Of a stretch of 64,000 nt of DNA, positions 9,401 to 17,232 are shown piece by piece. The translations under genes and the position numbers were made by a program. Source of the DNA: Enterococcus alishanensis (GTDB taxonomy: Bacteria > Bacillota > Bacilli > Lactobacillales > Enterococcaceae); the NCBI RefSeq assembly GCF_019218635.1, contig NZ_JAHUZB010000004.1, forward strand, positions 62,001-126,000, given 5' to 3'. The number at the start of each line of letters is the position of its first letter. The first letter of the stretch is position 1. Below the pieces are notes generated by a model. It did no database searches and was not told the origin of the DNA. It saw only the letters and a list, made by a program, of their open reading frames with translations.

Positions 9401-9959
9401 TTTGATTGCCACCAATGATTTCAAAATTTTCTCCTTGAACATTTTTGAAGGATAAAGAACTATTGCCTTGGCAAAATTGTTTTCCTCCACCAAATATTTG
9501 AACTTTTCCCATCTGACGAACGTTTTCAAATTTCAAAGGATGTCCATTGGCAAAAATAGCTTCCCCTGTTAATTTCATATTAGACAATGTTAGTGAACTA
9601 CCAAAATATGTCTCTTTCGGTAAAATAATTTCAGTATCTTCTGCACCAATAAAGGAAATTGGATTGCTAACACTGACAAAGTTGATTTGATCAGGATTCT
9701 CGGTTTTTTCATCGTTGGTCAAATTTGCGGCCTTAGATAAATCTAAATTTCCTGACATTTGAATCGTAAAAGCATCTTTTGTTGGAGTCGAAAGAATATC
9801 TTGTAAAATTTCCTTTATACCTGATGGTGATGATTCATAAGTTTTGTTGTCAATATTTGGAGATAAAATCAACTGTGATGCATCAACAGTTGTAACGTTT
9901 TCAAAAAGTAAGAAGAAAAATAAAATAATTGCCATAAAATAAGAAATTTTCTTTGACAT
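6483..9959 (-). CDS. Large secreted protein of unknown family
   Basis: The 1158-residue protein starts at ATG 9959, just after AGGAGG. It has a signal peptide (MSKKISYFMAIILFFFLLFENVTTVDA). The body is rich in Gly, Asn, Gln and Thr with recurring GGNQTG, FGGG and GG-rich turns, which suggests a repetitive beta-helix or beta-solenoid. It carries no LPXTG motif, no C-terminal membrane segment, and none of the LysM or choline-binding repeats I know, so it may be released or held non-covalently. About a dozen cysteines are scattered through it, unusual for a Firmicute exoprotein. I do not recognise the family. A surface or adhesin-like role is inference. Confidence 0.75.
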   Translation of the reverse strand: MSKKISYFMAIILFFFLLFENVTTVDASQLILSPNIDNKTYESSPSGIKEILQDILSTPTKDAFTIQMSGNLDLSKAANLTNDEKTENPDQINFVSVSNPISFIGAEDTEIILPKETYFGSSLTLSNMKLTGEAIFANGHPLKFENVRQMGKVQIFGGGKQFCQGNSSLSFKNVQGENFEIIGGNQTGTFIGNSQTNIEKLTGNLKLVGGNQTGSFEGDIVNQIHFVDGRQDLFGGGEGTEATPVEVTGTINNRINSQSSEMILNQYVGGVCYGKTGGITNSITGLGQFDSVEPLIGGSLTGGIISQSDAIKNTIDTRNFSKGEKIFVGGNRYKGKIIGHITNQIQAGKVNRGSFSCISGAGGLNIIKAPLTNSPKLIPSVDRSNFQNLTEEERQYDQMSTNQRFQLAKEKTNFLVEGNVRTELLNGCVSSTNNPIRAGTNAGVIKGNTEIIVGEYTGELGGEGFVYSKERALEAENEGKTSSNFLVSAKDLSITGGNGNSGDDLTFSTSCYQLGNQSVKLNNSLVKKLLGASYSGVIEGDSLVQIYQGQTEQVSAGGMACYRHYGSSLVEMKGGSNTRDLYGGSEGNRLQKGDAQIKIYDGEFFGDIGAGSGRFRGNQLQADSDVQIFGGVFNPEARIFGGFENKGFINGNTNVTIDVPKENNFFLAPGLKIIAGRPQTMSNDQEIGNRTSSSQLILKTYRKFEDLSLFIDEHEDYSLFRTRKNKIIVDAPNGNFESINGVGQAVSIYRIELDLKINSCEQLIPAKESLNNNVHSEDASKITLRQSCSIENISNFTQLNLCEGVTLSTETILNSSAATDENFKKSYANFGVLNLSAGSHLSCNNLKTQLIRIIESAKITSPSGVNKLMLKELAIEQQLFWQEKAKEALNEDEKGGRIFGEQAGVDIFTFVEQPIENSLNPTNFIGFSFDGTSLTGDTSNQFGRGIRALIVDGKVQSGLGDIQLKSFDWQEELWDGSRRFVQLEKNVEDPEIVFSENFLKARIQMNQLEYETITDQSWKIPKIAYYQVFADFSQNTGELLLVEVPTQIDFGKHVLYQKEKFTPTVTGQIKIKDKRLLQTDYQLQLKVKENQIGSFFYQTEEQLYNLSEDTTILAGQGDFVTGFPETKAAVFCEIPKNKQKVGQHSTIFQWTLVENPEN

Positions 9960-10020
9960 AAGTGCCTCCTTTTTATACAATATACGTACAAAGAAGCCAA
10001 TTTATTGAAAACTCGATTTA

Positions 10021-10049
10021 TTGCTTCTAAATAATTACTATGCTATTAT
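10021..10049 (+). promoter_or_regulatory. Promoter of the 6S RNA gene
   Basis: A -35 TTGCTT (10021-10026) and -10 TATTAT (10044-10049) are spaced by 17 bases, and TGC before the -10 makes it extended. The predicted start near 10056 coincides with the beginning of the 6S closing stem. Confidence 0.65.
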
Positions 10050-10054
10050 AAGAG

Positions 10055-10258
10055 TGGAAATTCTGTGATGTGCGCGTTGCCCACTTAAGTGTTGACCGAA
10101 CATTTTTATTGATACTTTGGGATCCGTCTTGTGTCAAAGTTGGTAACATGCCTTTTCTTTTGGTAGTTCGATGCTTAGACCATGGAACCCACCTGCTGTA
10201 TTTTGCGGGATCAATACTACCGGGCGAATAACGGCATCGACGGAGTTTTCCATTTTTT
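10055..10258 (+). ncRNA. ssrS: 6S RNA
   Basis: 6S RNA binds the housekeeping RNA polymerase holoenzyme by mimicking an open promoter and damps transcription in stationary phase. No plausible protein is encoded here. The 5' end (TGGAAATTCTG) can pair with the 3' end (CGGAGTTTTCCA) to form the closing stem, and GTTGCCCAC plus the later GCATCGACGG fit the family pattern. The roughly 200-nt length and the position near rarA agree with known Firmicute 6S loci. Ends are estimated to within several bases. Confidence 0.8.
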
Positions 10259-10265
10259 TGGAACA

Positions 10266-10295
10266 AAAGCAATTTGCTCAGGCAAATTGCTTTTT
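10266..10295 (+). terminator. Intrinsic terminator after 6S RNA
   Basis: A 12-base-pair stem (AAAGCAATTTGC, loop TCAG, complementary arm) is followed by a T tract. Confidence 0.85.
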
Positions 10296-10319
10296 CTTTT
10301 ATTTATTAGGAGGATTCAA

Positions 10320-10604
10320 ATGATTCGAATCGGATTAATCATTTTTGCAGTATTACTTTTTGCGGTCAGTTATTATTTATTAATGAAGAATGAAGGCTTT
10401 TTAGCACTAATTAAAAACAATCCTGAAAATTTAAAATTCTTGCGTCACTTTGGTTTGATTTATGCTGCATTAGGTGTCAGTGGTATATTACTAGCCATCA
10501 TTAACCACCGCATTCCAACATTTATCTATCTTTTTTTAGTTTTTATAGTTGCCTCTTTCTTTGGTATTCGACTGGCAAAAAAAATAACTATAGACAAAGG
10601 ATAA
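10320..10604 (+). CDS. Small membrane protein, unknown function
   Basis: This is a 94-residue protein with about three hydrophobic segments: residues 3-20, 40-62 and 65-85. It begins MIRIGLIIFAVLLFAVSYYLL and ends in a basic tail (LAKKITIDKG). ATG 10320 follows TTAGGAGGATTCAA, an ideal ribosome site. An upstream in-frame extension would run through the 6S RNA and its terminator and is rejected. No family is recognised. It precedes uspA in the same orientation. Confidence 0.75.
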   Translation: MIRIGLIIFAVLLFAVSYYLLMKNEGFLALIKNNPENLKFLRHFGLIYAALGVSGILLAIINHRIPTFIYLFLVFIVASFFGIRLAKKITIDKG

Positions 10605-10665
10605 TGATACCAATTTTGCTTATTTTGATTTAAAATAAAGATGTAGTTAAAAGGAGATGAAGAAG

Positions 10666-11136
10666 ATGGAACAACAATATAGTAAAATTATGGTGGCTGT
10701 CGATGGCTCACAAGAAGCTGAATTAGCCTTTAAAAAAGCTGTCAACGTAGCAAAAAGGAACCAAGCTGAATTAGTTTTAGCACATGTAATTGATACTCGC
10801 GCTTTCCAAACAGTTTCTTCTTTTGATAATGTCTTAGCTGAACAAGCAACAGATATGGCAAAACAAACGTTAAGTGATTATGAAAAAGATGCTCGGGCAG
10901 CTGGTGTCACTGAAGTTAGCCAAGTGATTGAGTATGGTGCCCCTAAACTTACCATCGCAACTCAAATTCCAGAAAAATACGATGTGGATTTAATTATGCT
11001 TGGTGCGACTGGGTTAAATGCTGTGGAACGGTTATTTATCGGTTCTGTCTCAGAATACGTGATTCGCAATGCTAGTTGCGATGTTTTAATTGTCAGAACT
11101 GATTTGAACAATCAACTACCAACTGAAAAGGACTAG
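10666..11136 (+). CDS. Universal stress protein, UspA family
   Basis: This is a 156-residue single-domain Usp protein. It opens with YSKIMVAVDGSQEAELAFKKA, and the C-terminal part has the nucleotide-binding signature GATGLNAVERLFIGSVSEYVIRNASCDVLIVR (G-2X-G-9X-G(S/T) pattern). ATP-binding Usp proteins help cells survive stress; the exact role is not known. I chose ATG 10666 because AAGGAG at 10651-10656 is nine bases upstream; the in-frame ATG at 10657 abuts the ribosome site. Confidence 0.9.
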   Translation: MEQQYSKIMVAVDGSQEAELAFKKAVNVAKRNQAELVLAHVIDTRAFQTVSSFDNVLAEQATDMAKQTLSDYEKDARAAGVTEVSQVIEYGAPKLTIATQIPEKYDVDLIMLGATGLNAVERLFIGSVSEYVIRNASCDVLIVRTDLNNQLPTEKD

Positions 11137-11162
11137 TTGAAAATTTAAAAGAAGGTCTTACT

Positions 11163-11429
11163 ATGAAAAAATTTACATTGAAACAAGTTGAAGATTATTT
11201 AACTAACAGAATTAGTGGAATTACTGTGATTGATGTCAGTATTGAATTTCCAGCAAAACAAGCTGCTTTCCAAATTGAAGGAGAATACGTTTATTACCTA
11301 TTCGAGGATCAAAATGGTGTATACAGCTTGACTGATGGAAACCAAGAAACTAAAGTTGTTGAAGAACCTGAACAAACAGAAGCACAATTTTTAAATGAAG
11401 TCATAAGAATCATCTTGGATGAAGCATAA
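11163..11429 (+). CDS. Small acidic protein, unknown function
   Basis: This is an 88-residue soluble acidic protein (MKKFTLKQVEDYLTNRISG) with an alternating beta-like core and a glutamate-rich tail. No signal peptide, membrane segment or known motif is visible. It lies 26 bases after uspA with its own ribosome site (AGAAGG) and just before a strong terminator, so it is probably co-transcribed with uspA. The family is not recognised. Confidence 0.7.
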   Translation: MKKFTLKQVEDYLTNRISGITVIDVSIEFPAKQAAFQIEGEYVYYLFEDQNGVYSLTDGNQETKVVEEPEQTEAQFLNEVIRIILDEA

Positions 11430-11432
11430 AAA

Positions 11433-11466
11433 AGAGGTATCCCTAAACTAGCAAGGGATACCTTTT
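11433..11466. terminator. Bidirectional intrinsic terminator
   Basis: The stem AGGTATCCCT (11435-11444) pairs with 11454-11463, and A and T tracts flank it. It serves the uspA transcript and the convergent fluoride-channel pair. Confidence 0.85.
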
Positions 11467-11820
11467 TTAGATGAAACTACCTATTAGAATGCCGCAAAAA
11501 CTTGAAATTAAACCTACTACATACGTCAGAAAGAAATAGCGATAGAACATTGGACGATCATCTTTCATTAAAATCAACAATTCAAAATTAAAAGTTGAAA
11601 AAGTCGTATAGCCTCCCATTATTCCTGTCCCTAAAAATAAAAACCATTCAGGAGAAAGCTTTGCGCCAAATAAACAGCCTAAAATAAAACTACCAGTTAA
11701 ATTAATAAAAAAAGTCGATTTGGGTAATCGTTTGGTTCGGGATTCAAAATAATTATTTAAAGTAAAACGAATCATAGCCCCTAGCGCTGCACCACTACCC
11801 ACTAAAATTGAACTAATCAT
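11467..11820 (-). CDS. crcB: Fluoride channel subunit FluC/CrcB (second gene)
   Basis: FluC channels expel fluoride ion through the membrane. The 117-residue protein has four membrane segments and the signature GGYTTFSTFNFE (TTFS pore motif), plus the N-terminal GSGAALGAMIRF. It overlaps the upstream paralogue by eight bases. Firmicutes often encode two FluC proteins in tandem that work as a pair. The 3' end runs into a bidirectional terminator. Confidence 0.9.
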   Translation of the reverse strand: MISSILVGSGAALGAMIRFTLNNYFESRTKRLPKSTFFINLTGSFILGCLFGAKLSPEWFLFLGTGIMGGYTTFSTFNFELLILMKDDRPMFYRYFFLTYVVGLISSFCGILIGSFI

Positions 11821-12199
11821 CTGGCGTCACCGCCTTTTTATGATAGATTTTTTCACCAATTATTACCATTAAAAAGCCACCAACAATAGACACGATCAAA
11901 TAAATCAACGCTAAGAAAAACTCTCCTGCTGAAAATAACTTCATGACATCTAATGCAAAGGATGAAAAAGTCGTCAAAGCACCGCAAAAGCCGACACCTA
12001 AACCAAGCACTAAGCGTCCCGAAACATCTAAATCATCCAAGACTTGTTTAACTAACCAACTAAAAATAAAACAGCCAATCAAATTTGCCGCTAAAGTACC
12101 GATTGGAAAATCTCCCATTGAAGGTAAATAAGCACCCAATAAATAGCGGGCTATTCCTCCGAAAAAGGCAAAAAAGGCAATCACTAAATAATCTAACAT
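11813..12199 (-). CDS. crcB: Fluoride channel subunit FluC/CrcB (first gene)
   Basis: This is a 128-residue FluC paralogue with four membrane segments, an N-terminal FGGIARYLLGAYLP stretch and the pore motif GALTTFSSFALD. I chose ATG 12199 (MLDYLVIAFFAFFGGIARYL) because AGGAGG lies just upstream; the longer frame to 12283 adds a non-conserved tail crossing the promoter region. It is translationally coupled to the second fluC gene. I looked for a fluoride (crcB) riboswitch upstream and saw none. Confidence 0.9.
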   Translation of the reverse strand: MLDYLVIAFFAFFGGIARYLLGAYLPSMGDFPIGTLAANLIGCFIFSWLVKQVLDDLDVSGRLVLGLGVGFCGALTTFSSFALDVMKLFSAGEFFLALIYLIVSIVGGFLMVIIGEKIYHKKAVTPDD

Positions 12200-12263
12200 T
12201 ACAAATCCTCCTGAAAAAAACTTCCTTATCAATATATGCCTAACACGAATTTTTGACAAACAA

Positions 12264-12291
12264 TTTGTAAAATATTCAAACATGGTATACT
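12264..12291 (+). promoter_or_regulatory. Candidate promoter of the HAD hydrolase gene
   Basis: TATACT (12286-12291) is preceded by TGG, an extended -10. A weak -35 TTGTAA (12264-12269) is 16 bases upstream. The more perfect TTGACA at 12253 is too far away. Confidence 0.5.
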
Positions 12292-12314
12292 AAAGAAAAA
12301 AAGTAGGTGGTTTA

Positions 12315-12986
12315 ATGACCGGAATTATTTTTGATTTTAACGGTACCATGTTTCAAGATTCTGATCTTCACGAAGCAGCTTGGATTACAATGCTAAAAAA
12401 ATATAGTGACCGACAACTAACTGAAGAAGATATTTTAAAAAACCTTCACGGAAAAATAAATCCCGTTGTCTTACGTCATTTTTTAAGTGATCAACTGACG
12501 GATCAAGAAATTGAGAAATTATCTGATGAAAAAGAAGCAATCTATCGCCAAATGGTAAGAGATAGTCCCGACCATCAACAGATGACTCAAGGAATGGTTG
12601 CTACTTTAGATGCTTTAAAAGAACAAAAAATCCCTATGACTATCGCTTCTGCCTCACGAAGACGCAATATGGATTTTTATTTTGATTTGTTTGATTTAAA
12701 TTGTTGGTTTGATCCAGAAAAAGTTGTGGTTGATAATGGAACATTCCCTGGCAAGCCGGCACCAGATATCTTTTTAATCGCCGCTGAAAAAATTGGGGTT
12801 TCGCCAGCTGATGCCATTGTTATTGAAGATTCTTATTCTGGTATCCAATCTGCTGAAAATGCAAAGATCGGCAAAATTATTGCGATTGATCCATTAGGGA
12901 AAAATCGTGAACAATTTGCCAAAGAACAGCTTAGAATTGATGGCATTATTGAAGATTTTGACGGATTCGTTGAAAAATATATCTAA
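12315..12986 (+). CDS. HAD-superfamily hydrolase, beta-phosphoglucomutase-like
   Basis: This is a 223-residue HAD protein. Motif I is FDFNGTMF: nucleophile Asp7 is present, but the usual second aspartate is Asn9. Motif II is TIASAS, and motifs III/IV are KPAPDIFLIAAEKIG and VIEDSYSGIQSAENA. The helical cap lies between residues 15 and 85, as in the phosphatase/phosphomutase subgroup. The substrate cannot be told. The ribosome site is GTAGGTGG. The Asp-to-Asn change may lower or alter general acid/base chemistry, although I recall related HAD proteins with DFNGT. Confidence 0.85.
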   Translation: MTGIIFDFNGTMFQDSDLHEAAWITMLKKYSDRQLTEEDILKNLHGKINPVVLRHFLSDQLTDQEIEKLSDEKEAIYRQMVRDSPDHQQMTQGMVATLDALKEQKIPMTIASASRRRNMDFYFDLFDLNCWFDPEKVVVDNGTFPGKPAPDIFLIAAEKIGVSPADAIVIEDSYSGIQSAENAKIGKIIAIDPLGKNREQFAKEQLRIDGIIEDFDGFVEKYI

Positions 12987-13015
12987 AAAAGTCAGCGAGA
13001 ATCTCGCTGACTTAA
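12985..13015. terminator. Bidirectional intrinsic terminator
   Basis: Stem AAGTCAGCGAGA / TCTCGCTGACTT lies between the convergent HAD and pncA genes, with flanking A and T runs. Confidence 0.8.
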
Positions 13016-13557
13016 ATTATTTTTGCCCCTAAAGTATTTTTAAAATGACTAAGCGCCCAAGTATGACCAGTAGCATCAAAACTGGCTACCGCTTTTTCAG
13101 GAATCACTAACTGATAACCTAAATTATAGGCATCTACAGCCGTATGCAACACACAAATATCCGTACACACACCCGTTAAACACAATTCAGTAATCCCTCG
13201 TTCTCGTAAACGAATATCTAAATCAGTCCCAGAAAAAGCCGAATAGTGACGTTTGTCAATCCAATATACATTTTTCTCTGCTTTATTTTCTTGATAAAAA
13301 TCAGCAAGTGAACCGTATAAGTCTCTTCCTTCGGTACCAATGACATTATGTGCTGGAAACAATTTATTTTCTGGATGATATTGATCACTAGGGTCGTGAC
13401 CATCAATCGCAAAAACAACAAAATCAGCTTGATTGAAGTATTCTTTAGTGATAGCTACTAAATCTTTTTCAATCGCTTGTCCCGCTTCACCGGTTGTTAA
13501 TTTTCCATCAGTTGCTACAAAATCATTAGTGTAATCAATCGATAGTAAAGCCCGCAT
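13012..13557 (-). CDS. pncA: Nicotinamidase, isochorismatase-like family
   Basis: Nicotinamidase converts nicotinamide to nicotinate for NAD salvage. The 181-residue protein has the cysteine-hydrolase triad in the expected places: Asp8 (SIDYTNDF), Lys102 (WIDKRHYSAFSGTDLD) and Cys135 (GVCTDICVLHTA). Asp52 and His54 (IDGHDPSDQYH) with His61 fit the metal site of PncA proteins. A GGAGG ribosome site precedes ATG 13557. It could hydrolyse a related amide, but the triad and length match PncA closely. Confidence 0.88.
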   Translation of the reverse strand: MRALLSIDYTNDFVATDGKLTTGEAGQAIEKDLVAITKEYFNQADFVVFAIDGHDPSDQYHPENKLFPAHNVIGTEGRDLYGSLADFYQENKAEKNVYWIDKRHYSAFSGTDLDIRLRERGITELCLTGVCTDICVLHTAVDAYNLGYQLVIPEKAVASFDATGHTWALSHFKNTLGAKII

Positions 13558-13582
13558 ATTACTGCCTCCTAGATTAAAATAT

Positions 13583-14275
13583 TTATTTTAAATTTTTTAC
13601 AAAAGTCATCACTAATTCTGCTGAAGCAGCGCCTGTCCGGGCAACAAATTCTTCATGGGTTTCCGTTGCTTCTTCATCAGCCGTATCACTAATTGCTCTG
13701 ACAATTAAAAATGGAATACCGTATTGAGAAGCTGTATGTCCGACTGCTGCGCCTTCCATTTCATTTGCCACAGCATCTGGAAAATTATGTTTAATTTCAT
13801 TGATTTTTGCAACACTAGAAACAAAAGTATCTCCTGATACAATTAATCCTACATGAGCAGGTTGATTCATTTTTTCTGCTGCTGCCAACATTTCGGTTTT
13901 TAAATAAGTAGAGCTGTTAAAATATAACGGCATTCCAGGTACTTGACCGATTTTATAACCAAAAGTTGTTGCATCCACATCAAAATAAGCTACTTTATCC
14001 GCAACCACCAAATCACCAATTTTAACACCGCCGCCAATCCCGCCAGCTGTTCCAGTATTAATCACCATGTTGACTTTATATTGTTGAATCAAAACGGAAG
14101 TTGTAATTGAGGCTAAGACTTTACCAATCCCTGAACGAACAACAATTACTTCATGATTGCCCATCGCGCCTGAAATAAATAAAGCACCATTTTGTTCCCA
14201 AGATAATGGGTGGTCTAAGTTGTCCCGTAACGTTTTAATTTCTTCTTCCATTGCACCGATAATACCGATTTTCAT
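13583..14275 (-). CDS. mtnN: 5'-methylthioadenosine/S-adenosylhomocysteine nucleosidase
   Basis: MtnN (Pfs) cleaves MTA and SAH, recycling methionine and feeding autoinducer-2 synthesis. The 230-residue protein starts MKIGIIGAMEEEIKTLRDNL and has the family signatures INTGTAGGIGG, NEMEGAAVGHTA and ISDTADEEA. I chose ATG 14275 because GGAGGAA precedes it; an in-frame extension to 14338 overlaps the upstream gene. The order nudF-macP-mtnN on one strand is also seen in streptococci. Confidence 0.95.
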   Translation of the reverse strand: MKIGIIGAMEEEIKTLRDNLDHPLSWEQNGALFISGAMGNHEVIVVRSGIGKVLASITTSVLIQQYKVNMVINTGTAGGIGGGVKIGDLVVADKVAYFDVDATTFGYKIGQVPGMPLYFNSSTYLKTEMLAAAEKMNQPAHVGLIVSGDTFVSSVAKINEIKHNFPDAVANEMEGAAVGHTASQYGIPFLIVRAISDTADEEATETHEEFVARTGAASAELVMTFVKNLK

Positions 14276-14309
14276 AACTAAAATTCCTCCTGTTAAATAA
14301 GATACTCTT

Positions 14310-14591
14310 TTAAATAAATAATACTGCCAAAATAACAATGATTAATAGTAATGCAACAATAAAAATTGCTTTGTTCAAAAAAGTACTGCGCTTTTTTTCT
14401 TTTTGCCTTTCATTACTGCGACTTTTTACTAAAGGTTTATTTTTTTTTAGCTCTTTGCGATAGACATTCGCAATTTCTCGCTCTTTTTTTTCAAGTTCAG
14501 CTTTGGCTTCCGCCTGTTCTTCTGCTAGCCGCTCTTGTGCTTCCTTACGTCGCCTGATTTCACTACGGGTTACTAAAGGGGAACGACTCAT
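14310..14591 (-). CDS. macP: MacP-like cell-wall synthase accessory protein
   Basis: This is a 93-residue bitopic protein with a charged, coiled-coil-like cytoplasmic N-terminus (EIRRRKEAQERLAEEQAEAKAELEKKE) and one membrane segment near the C-terminus (FIVALLLIIVILAVLFI). In Streptococcus pneumoniae, MacP, a small bitopic activator of the class A penicillin-binding protein PBP2a, is encoded between a nudix gene and pfs/mtnN. The same order and the SRSPLVTRSE start support the name. Assignment rests on synteny and topology rather than strong sequence identity. Confidence 0.65.
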   Translation of the reverse strand: MSRSPLVTRSEIRRRKEAQERLAEEQAEAKAELEKKEREIANVYRKELKKNKPLVKSRSNERQKEKKRSTFLNKAIFIVALLLIIVILAVLFI

Positions 14592-14593
14592 AA

Positions 14594-15166
14594 TTAAATC
14601 TCTCCTTTTTTCAACAACAATAATTCAAAATAACTCACAGCAAAGATCGTCTTAGCATCACAAATTAATTCATCCTTGATTGCTTGTTTGGCTTCGTCTA
14701 AAGTCAACTGATATAATTCTAGCACTTCATCCTCATCTTGCGGTAAGGGATGCTCGACCTTGGTTAAACCAGTTGCTTCATACAGGTAAATCTTTTCATT
14801 AGAAAAACCTGGTGAGACATACATATAGTTGATGTAACTCAGATTATCTGCTTGATAAGTTGTCTCTTCTTCTAACTCTCTTTTAGCAGCTGCTAAAGGA
14901 TCTTGATTTTCACCTTTTTCAATTTTACCAGCCGGAATTTCTAAAATAACTTTTTCCAATGGTTTACGAAATTGTTTAACTAAAATAATTTTATTTTCAG
15001 TGGTAATTGGAATGACTCCTACTGCGCCATTGTGAAAAACTAATTCTCTTGTTGCCGTGCCACCTGTCGGTAAAGCAACTTGATCTACATAAACATCGAT
15101 AATCTGTCCTTTGAAAATTTCTTTTCGTTCGATGGTTTTTTCTTCAAAATCTTGAAAATCTAACAT
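14594..15166 (-). CDS. nudF: ADP-ribose pyrophosphatase, Nudix hydrolase
   Basis: This is a 190-residue Nudix protein that likely hydrolyses ADP-ribose to AMP and ribose 5-phosphate. The Nudix box is recognisable as GKIEKGE...AAKRELEEETTY. The N-terminal beta domain (FKGQIIDVYVDQVALPTGGTATRELV) is typical of the NudF/ADPRase subgroup. It is first in the nudF-macP-mtnN operon, with only two bases before macP. A GAGGTG ribosome site precedes ATG 15166. Confidence 0.9.
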   Translation of the reverse strand: MLDFQDFEEKTIERKEIFKGQIIDVYVDQVALPTGGTATRELVFHNGAVGVIPITTENKIILVKQFRKPLEKVILEIPAGKIEKGENQDPLAAAKRELEEETTYQADNLSYINYMYVSPGFSNEKIYLYEATGLTKVEHPLPQDEDEVLELYQLTLDEAKQAIKDELICDAKTIFAVSYFELLLLKKGEI

Positions 15167-15279
15167 ATTGCACCTCTTCTACTGATGTTTTTCCTATTGT
15201 ATCACAGAAAATTATTATGTTTTTTCTAAATCTTAAAAATCCATCTTTAGCCCGATACTATTTCTAAAGACTTTCGTGC

Positions 15280-15285
15280 TATGAT
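15280..15285 (+). promoter_or_regulatory. Candidate extended -10 for xpaC-telA
   Basis: TATGAT is preceded by TGC, about 50 bases before the xpaC start. No convincing -35 was seen. Confidence 0.4.
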
Positions 15286-15334
15286 TAGCTCATAGAAATG
15301 AACACACTTTAAAATAGTGTTAGGAGGCCCCATT

Positions 15335-15985
15335 ATGATAAAAAAAATTCTCCCGATTATTGCAGTTGTCGTTGGACTTCTGGCCTTTATGGAAGATGGC
15401 ATAGATGGCTTAATCCCATATATCTTATTAATCGGAGGCGGCTATTTGATTTACCGTGGTATTTTTAGTAGGAAGAAGAAAAAAACGGAAGAAACACCTT
15501 TCTTGACGAAAGAAAAAGAAACCTATTATAAAGATCTAGGTATGTCAGAAAGTGAAATCAATTTGTTTAGGGATACAATGAACAGTTCCAAAAAGCAAAT
15601 TTTACAATTGCAAAAAAATATTGCCAATAATGCTAAACTAAAAGCAATTGATTTAAGACATGATTGTTTGAAAACTAGTAAGGCTTTATTTAAAGAATTG
15701 ACCAAAGAACCTACTCGTCTACCTGAAGCCAGTCAATTTCTTTACACACACTTGCCAAACTTAGTTGACTTAACCAACCATTTTGTTGAAATTAATGAAC
15801 ACCAGGTCAAATCAAAAGAAGTCTATGGTAAACTAGAAGAAAGTAGTCGGATTATTGATCAAATGGCTGCTTTGATCGTGAAGGATTATCAACATTTCGT
15901 TTCAAATGATTTAGAAGATTTAGATGCTGATATGAATTTAGCGAAAGAACATATCGAAAACGATCCAGATTTTCAAACTAAATAA
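15335..15985 (+). CDS. xpaC: XpaC-like membrane protein
   Basis: This is a 216-residue protein with two hydrophobic segments at the N-terminus (residues 1-35) and a long helical cytoplasmic region. It matches the XpaC family (named for 5-bromo-4-chloroindolyl phosphate hydrolysis), which is almost always next to telA. ATG 15335 follows TAGGAGG by seven bases; the upstream in-frame ATG at 15317 would include the ribosome site. The true biochemical role is unknown. It is co-transcribed with telA. Confidence 0.8.
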   Translation: MIKKILPIIAVVVGLLAFMEDGIDGLIPYILLIGGGYLIYRGIFSRKKKKTEETPFLTKEKETYYKDLGMSESEINLFRDTMNSSKKQILQLQKNIANNAKLKAIDLRHDCLKTSKALFKELTKEPTRLPEASQFLYTHLPNLVDLTNHFVEINEHQVKSKEVYGKLEESSRIIDQMAALIVKDYQHFVSNDLEDLDADMNLAKEHIENDPDFQTK

Positions 15986-16053
15986 GTGGGATAGTCGTTT
16001 CAAATGGACACCATTGGAGACGACTTTTTTTAAAAGTTAAAGGAGGAATTTTG

Positions 16054-17232
16054 TTGGAACCAGAAAATAAAACTGTCGATACGACACTTGATGATTTACT
16101 TGCGAATCCTTTTGATAGCAATGCTTTAACCCCTATTCAAAAAGATGAAATTTCACATTTACAAGCGCAGGAGCAAGCGCCGCGATTATTTGATAAATTA
16201 CCGGAGGAACGTCAAAAGCAAGCCCAAGAGCTTTCAAAAAAAATTGATGTCAATGACTCACAGGCGGTAATTGCCTATGGTGCTACTGCCCAAACAAAAT
16301 TAAGTGAATTCTCGCAATCTATGCTGACTACTGTCTCTGCTCAAGACATTGGACCGATCGGCGATTCATTAAATCAATTAATGTACCGTCTACAAGAAGC
16401 CAATCCTGATGAATTAAGAGCTGGTGAGGGCAATCTTTTCCAAAGAGTTTTCGGTAAAGTAAAACAATCGATTTATGAAATCACCACTAAATATCAAAAA
16501 ATTGGTGCCCAAATTGATAAAATTGCTGCCAAACTAACGATGGAAAAAGACGGCTTATTAAAAGACAATCAAATGTTGGAACAACTCTACAATAAAAACA
16601 AAGACTATTTTGACGCGTTAAATATTTATATTGCTGCCGCAGAATTAAAAATTGAAGAATTACAAAAAGTAACCATTCCTGAAGCAACTGAAAAGGCACG
16701 GACAACTGGCGATCAAATGGATGTCCAAATCGTAAATGATTATTCTCAATTTTTAGACCGACTAGACAAACGAACATATGATTTAAAACTAGCTCGTCAA
16801 ATTACGATTCAACAAGCACCGCAAATTCGTTTAATTCAAAATACCAACCAAGCATTAGCCGAAAAAATCCAAAGTTCAATCAACACAGCAATTCCTTTAT
16901 GGAAAAACCAAGTAGCGATTGCTTTGACCTTATTACGTCAAAAAGATGCTTCTACAGCACAACGACAAGTTTCGGAAACTACTAATGACTTGTTGAAGAA
17001 AAATGCTGAAATGTTGAAAATTTCTACTATTGAAACTGCCAAAGAAAATGAACGTGGCATTGTTGATTTAGAAACCTTGCAACAGACTCAAAATGATTTA
17101 ATCGAAACCTTGCAAGAAACCTTACGTATTCAAAAAGAAGGTAAAGAACGTCGCCAAGCAGCCGAACTAGAAATCGGTCATATGGAAAATGAATTGAAAA
17201 CTAAATTGATGGAATTGACTTCACAAGAATAA
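16054..17232 (+). CDS. telA: TelA/KlaA-like toxic anion resistance family protein
   Basis: This is a cytoplasmic, mostly helical protein of about 392 residues. TelA proteins were named for tellurite resistance and in Listeria and other Firmicutes affect resistance to antimicrobials and envelope stress. The conserved stretch [25 protein letters not shown]-like (here [16 protein letters not shown]) is diagnostic. The start is TTG: two adjacent TTG codons at 16051 and 16054 follow AAGGAGG, and 16054 has the better seven-base spacing. It follows xpaC in the usual pair. Confidence 0.88.
   Translation: MEPENKTVDTTLDDLLANPFDSNALTPIQKDEISHLQAQEQAPRLFDKLPEERQKQAQELSKKIDVNDSQAVIAYGATAQTKLSEFSQSMLTTVSAQDIGPIGDSLNQLMYRLQEANPDELRAGEGNLFQRVFGKVKQSIYEITTKYQKIGAQIDKIAAKLTMEKDGLLKDNQMLEQLYNKNKDYFDALNIYIAAAELKIEELQKVTIPEATEKARTTGDQMDVQIVNDYSQFLDRLDKRTYDLKLARQITIQQAPQIRLIQNTNQALAEKIQSSINTAIPLWKNQVAIALTLLRQKDASTAQRQVSETTNDLLKKNAEMLKISTIETAKENERGIVDLETLQQTQNDLIETLQETLRIQKEGKERRQAAELEIGHMENELKTKLMELTSQE

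Noticed and set aside
10027-10272. Open frames across the 6S RNA region
   Set aside because: They overlap a structured RNA with its own promoter and terminator and show no protein-like composition or ribosome site.
12181-12310. Fluoride riboswitch upstream of the fluoride channel genes
   Set aside because: The conserved crcB-motif core was not found in the leader.
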